Positions 1 to 12,031 of a stretch of DNA of 64,000 nucleotides are shown piece by piece. This DNA is from Pterois miles (lineage: Eukaryota; Chordata; Actinopteri; Perciformes; Scorpaenidae), in contig CAMQGK010000341.1 in NCBI GenBank assembly GCA_947000775.1, positions 3,627,501-3,691,500 on the forward strand. Direction: 5' to 3'. A program made the translations under genes and the position numbers. The notes under the pieces were generated by a model. That model searched no databases and was not told the origin of the DNA. It was given only the letters and a program-made list of their open reading frames with translations. How positions within the stretch are numbered: position 1 is the first letter of the stretch; each line of letters starts with the position of its first letter.

Positions 1-1497
1 CAGCTGACTGATCTGCAGCAACGGTGTGATGCTGTCATGTCAATATGGACCAAAGCCTCTGAGGCATGTGTACCTAATTATGTGGCCGGTGAGTGTACTG
101 TATGTTGATGCAGCAACATGTTCTGACAGCGTTGATGTCTACTGCCATCTCCTGGAAGAAAGCAAGAATGCAAGCCTCACATTTCTTTATCCTTTTATCT
201 TTTCCTTTCTTTTATCATCATGTTGCCATGATAGTGTCTTTAAAAAGAGGATTTAATCATCCCAGCTCCCTCTCTGGTTTATACTGTGTAATAAGCAGCA
301 GCATACAGTCTAGTTTACTTGGCTTGCTGAACCAGTTTGTGTGTTTCAGCTCAACAGAAATGTTAATTTCTTAGCAAATAGTTTAAATGTTGCTCGACTG
401 CCGTGTAAACAGGTCAGACAAGGAAGCTCAGTTATGATGTTAAAAGCAAACATCTGTCGGTCACAAGGTGGAACAATTTCATCATTTTCAGCCTGGCCGG
501 GGCCACCAGTTGATGTCAATTAAAGCGCCGCTCTGCTGGGACATTTACATAAGGCTCTGGAGAGCAGCACAGAGCGCGGCTTGTTTCCCAGTTTGGCAGC
601 AGCCGTTTCCTAGATACACACAGGCCTGTTTTCAGCACCTTCAGGAGCTTTGTGTTTGACAAGCAGCAAAAAAAGGGCCTAATCTCCTCAGTTTATATTT
701 AGTACAGTCCTCTCATTACAAGGAGCCTGAATCTTGGGGTCGAAGGCTTGACATATTGCCAGTTATGGTTTGAATGAATGGAGCGATGAGTGGGAGAGGT
801 GATCTTGGCCCTCAGAAGGGCAGCCTCCTCTCTGTTTTGGATGGGCCGCTGTTGTTTTTGGTTGGCTGGACGGCTTCAGGCCGGTGACGCACAACTTTTT
901 CCAAGCAGACGCTATTTACCGAAAAAGAAAAAGCCCGCCTTTGACACAAAGCTGCTTTGTAAATGAAGATATGGTCATTCACTTTTTTTGCTAATTAGCA
1001 AAGGAAACTTTGTGTAGGCTTAGTAACTCACCTCTAGATGGCAGTAACACAGACAGTCATCCTGTAGGTTAAATAATCCCTCCAGGGCTGACAGATTTGG
1101 GTCTAATGTGTCATATCAGTGTGGCATCATTTGATTCAAAGAGCAGATAAGATCTGAAATACAATGAGAAGGAGAAGAGAGAAATATGCTTTAATTCAGA
1201 GGTCATCAACTTAATAAACAACCCAAGAAATATCATGCAAGACTGTAAGGTGTGGAAGCAGTAGGTGTTGTCATGTGGAGAATACTGTCATCTAATGAAG
1301 CTATCATCGGTTTTTGTGGGGGATTTTTTTGCCCTTTAAACACAACGCTGACAAACTATTACCTCAATAATGTGTAACGTAATCCTATAAGCAACGGGAC
1401 AAGATTTCGGTCTCGGAAGCGTTATGGTTTCCGGTTTGTTGTCCAAGTACTGTTGACAGATCACATTCAAGGAGGCTTTGGTTTAATGCAGGTAAAT
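1..1497. other. Upstream flank, no gene seen
   Basis: I see no coding region with recognisable protein similarity and no clear repeat. Open frames here are at most 93 codons, overlap each other in different frames and look random. The stretch belongs to the intergenic side of the inpp5a promoter. Confidence 0.6.
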
Positions 1498-2010
1498 CAG
1501 GGGTGGGCACTTATTTTTCCTGGGGGGGCAAATAAGAAACCCAGATTGTTGCTGGGGGGCAAATAAATACTGTCAGACATAACCTCTATTTTATCACTAT
1601 AGGAAGCATACTGTTGTTCTTATTTTTCAGTATTTATGATACTGAAAATCACTGCAAACAGCAGATTATTAAGAAAATGACATTATATACAAGAGTCTAT
1701 GAACCGTACAGGACTGACTGTTTAGGGTAGTAATGTTTCCATTAACTAAACTTAACATTTAACTTAACATTAACACTTACATTTAACACTTAACTCAACA
1801 TTAACACATACATTTAACACTTAACTCAACATTAACACTTACATTTAACATTTAACTTAACATTAACACTTACATTTAACATTTAACTTAACATTAACAC
1901 TTACATTTAACATTTAACTTAACATTAACACTTACATTTAACATTTAACTTAACATTAACACTTACATTTAACATTTAACTTAACATTAACACTTACATT
2001 TAACAATTTT
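1498..2010 (+). mobile_element. hAT-like non-autonomous remnant carrying a 31-bp tandem array
   Basis: The left edge, CAGGGGTGGGCAC followed by a G-rich and then A/T-rich stretch, resembles the terminal sequence of many vertebrate Charlie-type hAT elements. The interior turns into a tandem repeat (1749-2006). A partial inverted relative lies at about 58571-58690, with the same order of repeat motif and G-rich end. I cannot find the matching right terminus or an 8-bp target duplication, so this is probably a truncated copy. No transposase coding remains. Confidence 0.5.
1749..2006. repeat. 31-bp minisatellite, about 8 copies
   Basis: The motif cattaacacttacattt recurs at about 1769, 1799, 1830, 1861, 1892, 1923, 1954 and 1985, a period of 30-31 bp. 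The later copies are nearly identical while the first two differ slightly (aacacata, aactcaac), as expected when an array grows from one end. Every unit is built from TTAAC/ACATT blocks and contains almost no G. Confidence 0.9.
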
Positions 2011-2040
2011 AAGACTGACCCCTGTCACACTGCACATAAT

Positions 2041-3371
2041 AGCTGGATGTGTTAATGTGAAAATGTTGATTAGTGCAGCTTTACAGCTGTGATAATGAAA
2101 TAGCTCTGACAGACCTACTGTTTGCTATCTGTTCAGCTCAAAAAGGTCAACAAAATGAGTGACTAGCTGGTGAACACTGGGCAGCATTTAGTATCTTCAG
2201 ATTGAGAAATTTCCCTCAGGACGAAGTGGAGACCAAAACAGAGATAAAAGGGAGCATGACTATTGGATTGGATATACATTCATTTGTTGAGCACAAATAC
2301 AATGCTAACATTTCTCTGTCTATGAGCAATTGCTTGCTAACATGGATGTCATATCAGTTTAAAAGCTGATAATGTCAGATACTGTGCATGCAGGATTGAC
2401 TTTTCAATCTTTATTTCCTTCTTTTAGTTTAAAGTATTATGTTTCCACAGAATCAATGGTGATTATAAATGCTCTGAAGTCTGAGCAATAAGTCTTACCA
2501 GTCAGTCCCTCTTGAACTAAAATCTATTTAGGCCATCGGCAGTCTCTTTCAGAAAATAACTGACCTTTGTCCCAGTAGAGTAACATGCTCCAAATTAATT
2601 GGTAAGGGAGGATAAATTAGTATGGGGCGATATTATAAAGCACTCAGTGGGAGCTCTGAAATGGGCTTCCTCGCAGTGGGATCCTCTCTGGCCAACAGAG
2701 AGAGGGAGAAATATGCCAGAGATTTAAGGCTACAGTCCAGGCAGAAAAGGCAAACTTTGTGAGGTGACCTAGCTAAAATCCTATGACAGGGTTAACTGAA
2801 GCTCCCAGTGTATCACGGCCCTGCATGCACACTTCTTTGTGCTTTGTTTTCTCTGGGGGGGACAGTATGTTTTCCCCATATTACAGTGCAGCTACTTTTA
2901 TTTTGATGTGACGAATCAAGCACAAGTGAAGGCATTATTTGAAATTTGGTAATTTTGGCTGGAGAAATAACTCGTGCACTATGTCTCGGTCAAACATGTC
3001 AATCAATAGATTTAACATATTTATAATTTATATAAATTTCTCAATAAAATTGTTGTTTTTACTCAAATGAAGTCAGAAATGGAACATATTAATAAGAATA
3101 TGTAAAGGAAATACAATATACGCCATCACATATTTAGTTTAAATGGTGACACTATGATAGCAAATTTATTTTCACTCATAAGTAGACAGAGTTACTGCAT
3201 CTTGGGGAAAACAAATGTAAATTATACACGTTTGGATGCAGAATTTCACCTGTATACAGTAAACAGTAAATGCTCTATTTATATAGAAATTTATATGTAA
3301 GTCCACTATTTATCTTGCACAAGGTAACACCAGGCAAGATGAACAACCAGTGTATATGTTTTATTTTGTCA
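2041..3371. other. Gene-free flank
   Basis: No open frame with protein similarity and no clear repeat was recognised. The 2990-3140 portion is strongly AT-rich. Confidence 0.55.
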
Positions 3372-3480
3372 GGCTATTAAATTGCCGTTATCAGTCGCTG
3401 TGAGCCCCATAGATGTGGGTCAATAGGGGCCTACTACACCCACCAGTAGGTATTATCATCTATTCATAACGTGTAGTATA
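3372..3480. repeat. Dispersed repeat fragment, family also at 53395-53650
   Basis: The segment with gccgttatcag, gccccatagatgtgggtca and aggggcctactac matches, with changes, two inverted blocks near 53400 and 53580. It is a single terminus-like piece of that family. The class is uncertain, probably a small DNA transposon. Confidence 0.5.
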
Positions 3481-3603
3481 AAGAGTGAGAGAGTCCACTG
3501 ACGACTGGAAGGATGAGTGGTGTTTGGGTGAGTTTGTATCCTGTCTGAAACCAACAATGTTTACAGTCCTAGTTATTTTAACCCAAAGCATGTTTTTCCC
3601 AAA

Positions 3604-3700
3604 ACCTGAATAGGTTGCAGTGTTGTTGCCTCAACCTAAAGAAGTTGTAGTTTTATTGCCTAAACCTAAAGAAGTTGTAGTTTTATTGCATAAACCTGGT
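3604..3700. repeat. 30-bp tandem repeat, about 3 copies
   Basis: Units of the form aacctaaagaagttgtag plus ttttattgcct occur three times at 30-bp spacing. Because 30 is a multiple of three, the array reads through as an open frame (3620-3961) with a repeated PKEVVVLL motif. I regard this as a by-product of the repeat rather than a gene. Confidence 0.7.
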
Positions 3701-3914
3701 CGGGGAGGAGACAGGTTACAAAACCAGAGGGAGACTTTTTCAGAATTGCTTTCTCTTAATCGATTATTCTTGCTGTTTGTTGATAAATTGTTATTCTACT
3801 TGTTTTTACCGTGTTTTAGTATTTACACCTTGCTTGTGATTTTTACTGTATTTATGTACAGTAAATACATAGATACATTTGTATGTATTTTTATGTATTA
3901 CTACTTGTTAATTA

Positions 3915-4016
3915 GTGTTGCTTTTTATGTATTTGTAAAGCAGTTTGTAAGTTGTTTTTGAAAAGTGCTACATAAATGAAGGTATTATTATTGTTGTTGT
4001 TGTTGTTGTTGTTCAT
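3915..4016 (+). mobile_element. L2-like LINE/SINE 3' tail with (TTG)n
   Basis: The sequence gtaaagcagtttg, then aaagtgctacataaatga, then an ATT/TTG simple tail matches the usual 3' end of fish L2-type retroelements. Only the tail is recognisable. The (TTG)n run spans about 3989-4013. Confidence 0.55.
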
Positions 4017-5543
4017 ATATGAACTGGAGGTTTTGAATCTGAGGTTGCATGTAGCAGTGTGGCTGCGTTTCTGTCGAACTACATCCTCAGCCGATACAAA
4101 TTATGGTACTTTTGTTCAAACAGTCTGAAAGTTTTCAAGGGAAAAGTTTTATTTGAATGATGTGGTAATATGTCAGAGACAGAAATTGACCTCAGAATGA
4201 CTCAGAGATAAAACCTGATCCACGACCACGCAGACCTCCCTGCACTAATGAGTGTTCCCATGCTGCTAAAGCCGGCTCTCCTGGGATACATACATCAGGT
4301 CTACATGACTGACTCCAGAGTGAGGCTGAGATAAAACTTCATGTGGAGAGAGTCTTAATGCATCACGGGCCTACATGGCTGAATCCCTGCTCCTTTGGAG
4401 ACATGAGAAAGCCTGATTATTTCCAGGTTTGCCTATTTTTAGACGTTAAGCAGTGGAGGGATCGGGGTCAAAGTTCACATACTTGCTTGCCGTCTGGAAT
4501 TCCAACATAATTTTTTCCATTACCCAGAGTGCAGTAGGAGGAGTTTCTGGTCGGTGCGTCGAACCTCTTTATCAGCAGCAGACACACACTAACACACAAC
4601 TTTCATTACACTCCCTCCTTACATTCCCCTGTGGGATATCCTGCCCGGAGCTAACGGTGTAGTATTTACTGACCCTCATGGAACACATTACCTGAGCTGT
4701 TATCTGTGTGCACACACAGCTTCACACATATTTATCCTGTTATTTTTAGGACCATTTCCACTTGCTCCCTTTTGTAAGCTGTTTGATTATCAGGAAGAAA
4801 AGTGCAAGCCTTAGAAAACACCACAGGCCAACATGGCAGCTGGGAGGATGTTTTGGGAAATATGTTTATTCGCTTTTTAGCTAAAGGTTAGATGAGGAGA
4901 TTGATGTACTCGGAGCAATAATTAACATGTCATAACCTGTTTGTTTAAGCCGTACATAAACAGAAATGCATAAATAATAAAATATATTTTTACTAGGGGT
5001 TACGTGGGTGGATGTATGAAGAGATCTGGATCCAGTGTTGGAGGCGGGGTCCTGTTGTTTCCTATGAAAGTTGCTCAGTGACACGTGAAGCCAAAAATAA
5101 CATTATAAAATTATAACGGTATAAAATTATGTGGATCGTTGTTCTGCATCCATTGGGTCCATAGACCAGCGCACTAGTGTTTCCTTCAACTCTGCCTCCC
5201 AGCCCTCAGTCCAGCCTCCATCTGGGTCCCATTCACATGAACGGAAGAGGGAAATAACTCATTTTACGCAATTTACAACTTTAAGGACTTGATTATTCAC
5301 ATAAGGGATATTCAGGTGTTCATGCTGGGGAGTTGGTTTACCTCCAAAAGAACAGATGTCTGTTTCCCAATGTAAGTCTATGGGCAAAGTCTTTTTGGGC
5401 CCAATGGCATCATGTGACAGACATAAACGCTGTAGTACCACCGTTTGGCCACTATATTTTGTTTTCTCCACTGGAAGGGCACCCTAAAGGGCACTTCATC
5501 ATGTTTTATCTGCCATAGAAACGTCCGAGAGGACACTTGCTGG
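4017..5543. other. Gene-free flank
   Basis: No coding similarity seen. Small overlapping frames on both strands (61-70 codons) have no recognisable domain. No strong repeat structure was identified. Confidence 0.5.
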
Positions 5544-5838
5544 TGGCGGCAGTAGCTCAGTCCGTAGGGACTTAGTTTAGGAATCGGAGGGTCACCGGTT
5601 CAAGTCCCAACATGTACCAAGACCAACTGGTAGCTGGAGAAGTGCCAGTTTACCTTCTTGGGTACTGCCAAGGTGCCCCTGAGCAAGGCACCAAACCCCC
5701 AACTGCTCGGGGCGCTTGTCAGGAGCAGCCCCCTCACTCTGACATCTCTCCATTAATGCAGGTATGTGAACTGTGTGAAATTAACAACAGAGTGTAAACA
5801 CTGAATTTCCCTACAGGGATTAATAAAGGTTCATCTTA
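5544..5838 (+). mobile_element. tRNA-derived SINE
   Basis: The head contains a pol III A box (TAGCTCAGTCCG, 5553-5564) and B box (GGTTCAAGTCC, 5597-5607) in tRNA-like spacing. A tRNA-unrelated body follows (gagcaaggcaccaaaccccc, then catctctccattaatgca), and the 3' end gggattaataaaggttcatc is also seen near 10695. The tRNA part no longer folds as a functional tRNA. A diverged relative is at 13631-13925. Confidence 0.85.
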
Positions 5839-6175
5839 GCACCAACCAGTCCAGTCCACCAGTGCAACACTGCACCAACTTCATCTTCCCATTGCTCTTT
5901 TTTTAAGCTTTTTTTCTTTAGGTGTCCTCCTGAGCAAAACCATTAACTCTCAGTTTTCCAAACCCAGCATGACTTACTGTCAGCATATACAGTAACAAAA
6001 TATGAACTTAATGATAAACACGAGTCAGTCAGAACTACGAATGTTCCTGAACAGTCCACACTGTTTACATAGCTCTAATGGTGCTGCGTTTACTGTGATC
6101 ATGGTGAGTACAAGAGATGTTATCTAGTGGGGCTTTCAGGGGCAGGATTCATTTTTTAATTAAAGCGCTGTACCT

Positions 6176-6401
6176 ACACACACACACACACTAATATACA
6201 CACCAATACACACACACTGGCTCTGATTTCTTCCTTTTGAATGTCATCATTATCCTCTTCATGTGTCTGAATGACTGATTATAGATATTCTGCAGCATAT
6301 CATGTTCACACATACAGAACATGGCAAAACACCATGTCAATAAACACACACTCGTGCAAACACAGTCACAACATGGGAGTCGTGAAGACACACACTCTCT
6401 C

Positions 6402-6432
<31 letters not shown>

Positions 6433-6544
6433 CCCATGCCAGACACAGCTGTGAACACTCTCGTTTTGGCGATAATCTCTTAGCTCTGTTCAAAGACTCT
6501 CAGTGAGCCATGACCGTGCCCCCCCCTCCCAAAACACACACTCA

Positions 6545-6574
<30 letters not shown>
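6176..6574. repeat. Cluster of three (CA)n microsatellites
   Basis: CA runs lie at about 6176-6191, 6402-6431 and 6546-6574, separated by CA-rich degenerate sequence. They generate His/Thr-rich frames on the plus strand and Cys/Val-rich frames on the minus strand, which are not genes. Confidence 0.9.
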
Positions 6575-6579
<5 letters not shown>

Positions 6580-6730
6580 TACACTTGTCTGACACTGTTA
6601 ACATAACAGCTACATGAGCCATCCTGTAGTTATTTGAGGATTGCCAGTGATGACTCTTTTTGCAGCTGGATGCTCACTGAATGTGGTAACATACTGTATA
6701 ATTCACAGAAAATACTAGATCTGTCCTCTC

Positions 6731-6952
6731 TTAGTCGATTAGCTGACAAATCCATTGTTTCGGCCTGAGCTAACTAAGATTTCTTTAGTCATTTTTTAAG
6801 CTTTTTTCAAGCTGAATGACTCATTTCCAAGCACCAGATTTAAAGTGGCGCGTTTTGTGTGATTCTTTGCAGAGAAACTCAGTTTTACAGGTTTGTCGAC
6901 TGAATAATCTAATTTGATAGTCGACTAAGAGTTTCTTTGGTCAAGAACATCC
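6731..6952. mobile_element. Probable hAT-type MITE remnant
   Basis: Both sides carry inverted AGTCGATTAG / GTCGACTAAG motifs, followed on the right by aagaacatccc. This layout is common in small fish hAT derivatives. There is no coding sequence, the boundaries are approximate, and no target duplication was found. Confidence 0.4.
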
Positions 6953-7437
6953 CAACAAAATACAACACAGCAACGTGAGAGGTTTAACTGTTTAACTTTC
7001 TCAGTAAAGTGAGCTCTCACTCAGGATTCAATGATTACGTTTATATGCACAAATATTCCTACGAAGCTGTTTACATGGCTACTGAATATTCCTGTTTACA
7101 TGCACCCGTGTGTACTCTGATTAACGTAACTGGTGGCGGACTTGTTCATAAGGACAACGCTGCATACTCTGAATGTGTTGTATACCGGTCCAAAGAACGC
7201 TCCTAAAACACAAATAACACTGACATATCCCACATGTCTTAATCAAAAAGTAGCCTGAAGTAAATTTTTACATGCCCCTTTTGTTTTATTTATTAGTGGT
7301 CATCAAATAACAACAAAGATTAACTGACATTTTTTATCTGCTTTGCTCTCAAACTTGCAGCGAACTTTGCAGCACATAGTTTTGTGTTTTCCAACACATC
7401 CTCTAATGCCACCCAGTTCCTGATGTATGTGAAATAA

Positions 7438-7600
7438 AGACTGTCTGCTTTCAATTCAAAATAAAACCCCTCAAGCGTTTTTTTTTTTTTTTTTCCCCTG
7501 TGGACAGAAGTCTTTAATTTGGCTTTTATTCTGAAATATTTGCAAGACACCAGTAGACTGGTCTGATGCAAACTGGAGAGTTTCTCAGACTCAGTTCGAC
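7438..7600 (+). repeat. Dispersed repeat, related to 11519-11640
   Basis: The blocks ttcaaaataaaacccctc, a T-run, cctgtggaca and ggcttttattctgaaatat occur in the same order at 11519-11605. The ggcttttattctgaaa block also forms the hairpin at 48941-48995. The T-run here (7479-7494) is longer than in the other copy. Confidence 0.65.
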
Positions 7601-9030
7601 ATCCAGGTATTTCTGGCATACTGCAGGTTTTGCTTTTGTTTTCAAACTACATACTACATTTTAGCCAAATCAGTACATACTCGTACTAGTATATAGTATC
7701 GTACTCGGTTTCAAAAACTGCCTTTGTCTTTCCCCGACACCACTTTCTTGCAAGTGTCCGATCGGTTCTGCAGATGTGCAACTCTCTACAGAGAGATTGC
7801 TCTTTCCTTAGCTACTGTGTTTAAAAACTGTGTTTAATTTTTTTAAACAGATTTACTAGCCTGATGTGGCATTTTAGTTGCCCTGGGGCAAGCGGGCGAG
7901 CCTTACTGTTGAGCCCTGTCACTGTGATTCTGTAACCTCATCTGTCCACTTAAGAACAGGAGCCCATAGCGCTGTTATCCAGTGTGTCATATGCCTACCC
8001 TACGCTGCTGACCTCAAAGACTTGAAGTGGCTATTTATGGTCCTGAGTTTCCTCAAAAACATCAGGAGAGATCACATCATGCCATGTGAGAGGTATGTCT
8101 GTAATTAAAACAGGATGGTGTGCTGTCACGCTGTGTTTCTACCAGATGTTGCTACGAGGTGACAGGGAGAAGACCACAACTGAACATCACCTTATACTGT
8201 ACACATATTCAGTACAACAATTTGACCTCTGCTTACTGTAATCAGTACTGTACTCTTCAGCCGAAGCTAGCATCCAACAGCAGATTTTCACATGACGTTA
8301 CTTGTGTTTTCTCAGCTCAGTCTTAAACCTTGTGACAGTAAACAGGTGAGCTAATGCTGCTGTCAACGAGCAGGCTTTGTGAAGAGAGGAAAAGCCATAT
8401 TCTCATCCACAATAACCCATTACTCATGGGTTTGGCTGTGTCTCTGAGCCCCCTCGGCAAAATCCAGTCATGCACTCTGATTTGGTTTCCAGTATTTTAA
8501 TATGAAATGTTCCAAAATGTTCAAGCCAAAACCCAAACAGGAAATCTTTAGATCAAAGAGTGCTTGTCCACATTTGGCAAATGGTCTATTCACGGATCGC
8601 ACACGCAATGGAAAGGGTAGGTATGGTCTAAAATCAGGAGCACAACATGTTAGGGCGTGTGTCGGGTCAGGACCCATTTAGGTTTAGTTTAGACCAGGTT
8701 AGTGTGACAGCTATCTGTAGTCAGACATCCACTGGACCACAGAGGCTCCTGTCACGACTATTCAGAGATGTGATACGATGATGTATCCATGGTTATAAAA
8801 ATCACACTGTGTTGTTTTAAACCCTTATTTTGATTGCAGATTTGAATGCATTGATTCTGACTACATTAACACTCCATGTCATTAACTCCAGTGAATACTG
8901 GCTCAGTCATTTAACATGTATATCCATAAGGAGCATTCTGGTCTTATGCATGTTTGTATTACACTTCATTTTTGCACTTGCAATAAATTAAATTGCTCTG
9001 AATTTATTATATCTTTTGCAGAGTTTCGAG
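7601..9030. other. Gene-free flank
   Basis: No gene recognised. Short frames (68-76 codons) lack recognisable protein features. Confidence 0.5.
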
Positions 9031-9360
9031 TACAGCCGAGCCCAACACTTTAGGGTGAAGCTTTTTGCAATTTAGATCCATTTCCACCGCAGTTTTGGTG
9101 TTTAGGTTCCTGTCAGTGTGTCAGAGTGCTGACTTGACTATGACTTGATCCAGACTGACTGGGACCATAAAGTGGGCATGTCTGTAAAGGGGAGACTGGT
9201 GGGAACCCAGAGAACCCATTTACATTCACACATCTGGAGGTCAGAGGTCAAGGGACCCCTTTGAAACAAGCTACTGTGACCTGGTTGGTACCAATGGATC
9301 CCGTTGGTCTTCTAGTTTCGAATGATACCATTAATTATCACGTTAACTCTGACAGCCCTA
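9031..9360 (-). mobile_element. hAT-like element fragment, same family as 51221-51816
   Basis: Positions 9105-9265 match 51398-51560 in the opposite orientation (cataaagtgggcatgtctg, ggggagactggtggga, tctggaggtcagaggtcaag). The right end, cgttaactctgacagcccta, is the inverted form of the terminus at 51221. Only one end is preserved. A third fragment of the block lies at about 43750-43800. Confidence 0.65.
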
Positions 9361-10555
9361 ATTTAAAATGATGTTTGTCTTAGATGGTGAAGTTGTGGGT
9401 ATCTGTGCAAAGTCTGCTGTTTATCAGGATCAGCCTGCACAAACTGTAACACTTTGGGGCTTTGGGACTTATCATAGTAGGAAGCGTTTTTACTAATAAC
9501 ACGAACGATGGCTCTGCGCCGCTCAAATAAGCCATAACAGTGACCCAACCCCAATGTCCCCCCTCTAAGACCTTAAACCCTGAACCGTCAGGGACTTAAA
9601 ATGGCTTAAATATGAATGGGACAGCACTTCAAGCCAGTTGTGGGGTTTTATTCTATGTTTTTTACTGGCTGTTTGAACGACCTCCAGACTACAGGTAACT
9701 GTCAAAAAATCAATTTACTTTTGTCAAACTTCATTAAGCAAAATTAAAAGAAATGCTTGATGAATAAACCAGCTGTGTAATATTGTCTAATGCTTGCATT
9801 TCTCTGATATCATGTGTTTTTAATGCAGCATCTTAAATCCTTAATATTAATGTTTCTGTATGTCTGGCTGAACACCCATGTGCCATCCTCCTTGTTTACC
9901 TTTTTTTAAACGCCTCTGGGCTCATCCTGGTAACTGTGGTAACCCTGTGTTTAACTTCACATCGCTATGAATTGTGGGTAAAACCCTCGGGCAAAGTCAA
10001 AAAATGTGGACTGACAGAAAGGGCTCAAAATGTCTGTGCGAAAGGCCCTCAAGCACTCGGCAAGCTGACAGTAGGACAGCCCTAAACCCTCTTTGTGGGA
10101 CCGCGCCTTAAATCGGAGTCTGAGGGTGGACCTCGGTCTCAACATGAATGTCTCTGACTAAATGACAGTGTCTCTCTCACATACATGATCTTACTCTCTC
10201 CACATTGAAGTAAGTATGTGAATACTTCACCTCTGCCTGCCCACCCTAAAGTTAAAAAAGGACTCCATGAGTGGTACCTGTAGGTGGTCTGTGGACTACT
10301 TAGCCAGTGGACTCTACATGCAGACAGCCTCAGGGTACCTGATGTGAACCAGACCTTTGTTATTCTCATAGACTTCAGTGTTATTCATAGAAAAGTGTAC
10401 ATTGACAAGGAAGCTGCATTGTTGTTGGTGATGTCTCTGAATCTTGAAGCTGTTAAAAAAGATTCAACCTTGCAATATTTTCATGCAAAGCACTCCACCA
10501 ATTTACACCAAACATGTCAACGATATAGCCAAGATTTCACTGTGATAAATACAAT
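9361..10555. other. Gene-free flank
   Basis: No coding region with a recognisable domain. The longest frame (10284-10667, 127 codons) runs into a retroelement tail and is not supported. Confidence 0.5.
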
Positions 10556-10731
10556 CACAGTCAGAATCAGGCTTATTTACCAAGTACATACAAGGACTTG
10601 GACTGTGGTTATTATGCCACTCTCACTGTACTTACACAGAATAGAAATTATCCCGAAATTATCCTGAATCCTGTATCCCGAATTTCCCTCCAGGGATTAA
10701 TAAAGGTTCATCTTATCTTATCTTAAATACC
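10556..10731 (+). mobile_element. Non-LTR retroelement 3' end with (ATCTT)n tail
   Basis: The blocks cagaatcaggcttatttacc, then aatttccctccagggattaa and taaaggttcatc end in atcttatcttatctta. This is typical of 5'-truncated fish LINE or LINE-tailed SINE copies. A related tail lies at 49150-49220. Confidence 0.65.
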
Positions 10732-10794
10732 AGCGAGGAACAAGGACAACAAAGCAATACACACTATATATGCTGATATTTTCAAATATCCTCT

Positions 10795-10890
10795 CAGCAC
10801 TTCATAAATGCTCAATTTAACCCTTTGAGAGAAAGATGAGGTTGTTGAGAATATCAACCTCTTCAATCAACATCACCAGCGTTTTTTTTT
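10795..10890. repeat. Dispersed repeat fragment shared with 29975-30020
   Basis: The segment gagaaagatgaggttgttga plus gaatatcaac occurs inverted in the small element at 29765-30205. It is one short block of that family sitting just before the duplicated promoter-proximal segment. Confidence 0.45.
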
Positions 10891-11825
10891 TTTTCCTGAA
10901 ATATGTGGTATAGAAGATGCAGTGACTTGCAGGTCTCCATGAATGAATTCAGAATGGGATTTTAATTCTAGATTATTACTATTACTTACAAATTACCACT
11001 CGTTTCTTGACCTTTCTCTGTCTAAATTAAACAAAACAACAGAGGAGTCGCAGTCGCAGCCGCCAGGCGCTGTTGGCGTGTCCGGTTGTTACGGTACAGC
11101 CAGACCGGCCGCGTGATGAGCGTGTGGCGGCTGCGTTACTTGTTGTTTTTAATTTCGGCGTCCATGTTAACGGGTTACAGCTGCCACACCGCCTGCATGA
11201 GACGTGCATCTCAGCTGCATCTCTTCTAGAGATTCTCGCCTGTTTTTGATGTGAGCTGTGCAGTTCACAGCAGCAACAGACAGTGAAAGTGATTGTTTGA
11301 CTTTATATTGACATCATACCAGCAACATAACGACAGTTTCAAAGTCTAGACATCTGTAGAATATGTCACAGACAGTGCAGGTGAACTTCTGACTGTATAT
11401 TGATATCATACCTGCAACATTACTACAGTTTTGATGTCTATATCTGTAAAAAATGTCACAGACGAAAAACAAAAATCTTTACAAAAGTAAAGAATTATTT
11501 TCAAATCAACACCTGCTTTAATTTCAAAATAAAACCCCTCACGTGCTTTTTTTCCTGTGGACAAAAACTCCATTTGTTTACACAAGGCTTTTATTCTGAA
11601 ATATGTGCAGGACAGCGCTGTAGAACATGCAGGGCTCCATGAATCAATTCAGTACGGGATTTTAATTGTGGATTATTGCTATTACCACATGTGTCTTGAC
11701 CCTTTTCTGTCTAAAATAAACAGAAATGACATTTATGATGAAATGAAATGGTCATTATGAAAGGCAAACTGGCAGCCGTGATGTAACGCATCCGCCACGC
11801 GTTGTTGACGCGTCCGGTGTGGAGC
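10878..11825. repeat. Locally duplicated promoter-proximal segment
   Basis: Two diverged copies, roughly 10885-11110 and 11585-11825, share in order: ctgaaatatgtg, ctccatgaat.aattcag, gggattttaatt, gattattgctatta and cttgacc, with a GC-rich block containing cgcgtccgg / gcgtgtccgg at the end. A second tandem pair lies between them (11281-11350 and 11386-11466; ttgacatcatacc / ttgatatcatacc and aatatgtcacagac / aaaatgtcacagac). The arrangement suggests stepwise local duplication in front of the inpp5a CpG block. Confidence 0.7.
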
Positions 11826-11889
11826 GATCCTGAGGGACGGAGCGCGTTGTTTACGGTGCGCTGGCCCTTTAAGACGGAGCCGTGTTTCC

Positions 11890-11907
11890 ATTGGCACGGT
11901 GACGTCA
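11890..11907 (+). promoter_or_regulatory. Inverted CCAAT box and CRE pair
   Basis: ATTGG (11890-11894) is followed after 5 bp by the palindromic consensus CRE TGACGTCA (11900-11907). Close CCAAT-CRE spacing is common in TATA-less promoters bound by NF-Y and CREB/ATF. Function is inferred from motif and position only. Confidence 0.55.
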
Positions 11908-12031
11908 GAGCGGCGAAGGGCTCCAGCCTATCGTCTCCGAGCTGTGAAGGCAATGGTCCTGGCGGAGTCCTGCTCTCGGAGGGAGACTTTCACGCTGCTC
12001 CGTCGCTCGGGGGGAAACACTCGTCGCTGAC

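Noticed and set aside
3620..3961. 113-codon frame with PKEVVVLL repeats
   Set aside because: Produced by a 30-bp tandem repeat read in frame and then by an AT-rich retroelement tail.
6191..6506. Frames over the (CA)n microsatellites
   Set aside because: Cys/Val and His/Thr repeats come directly from CA/GT runs.
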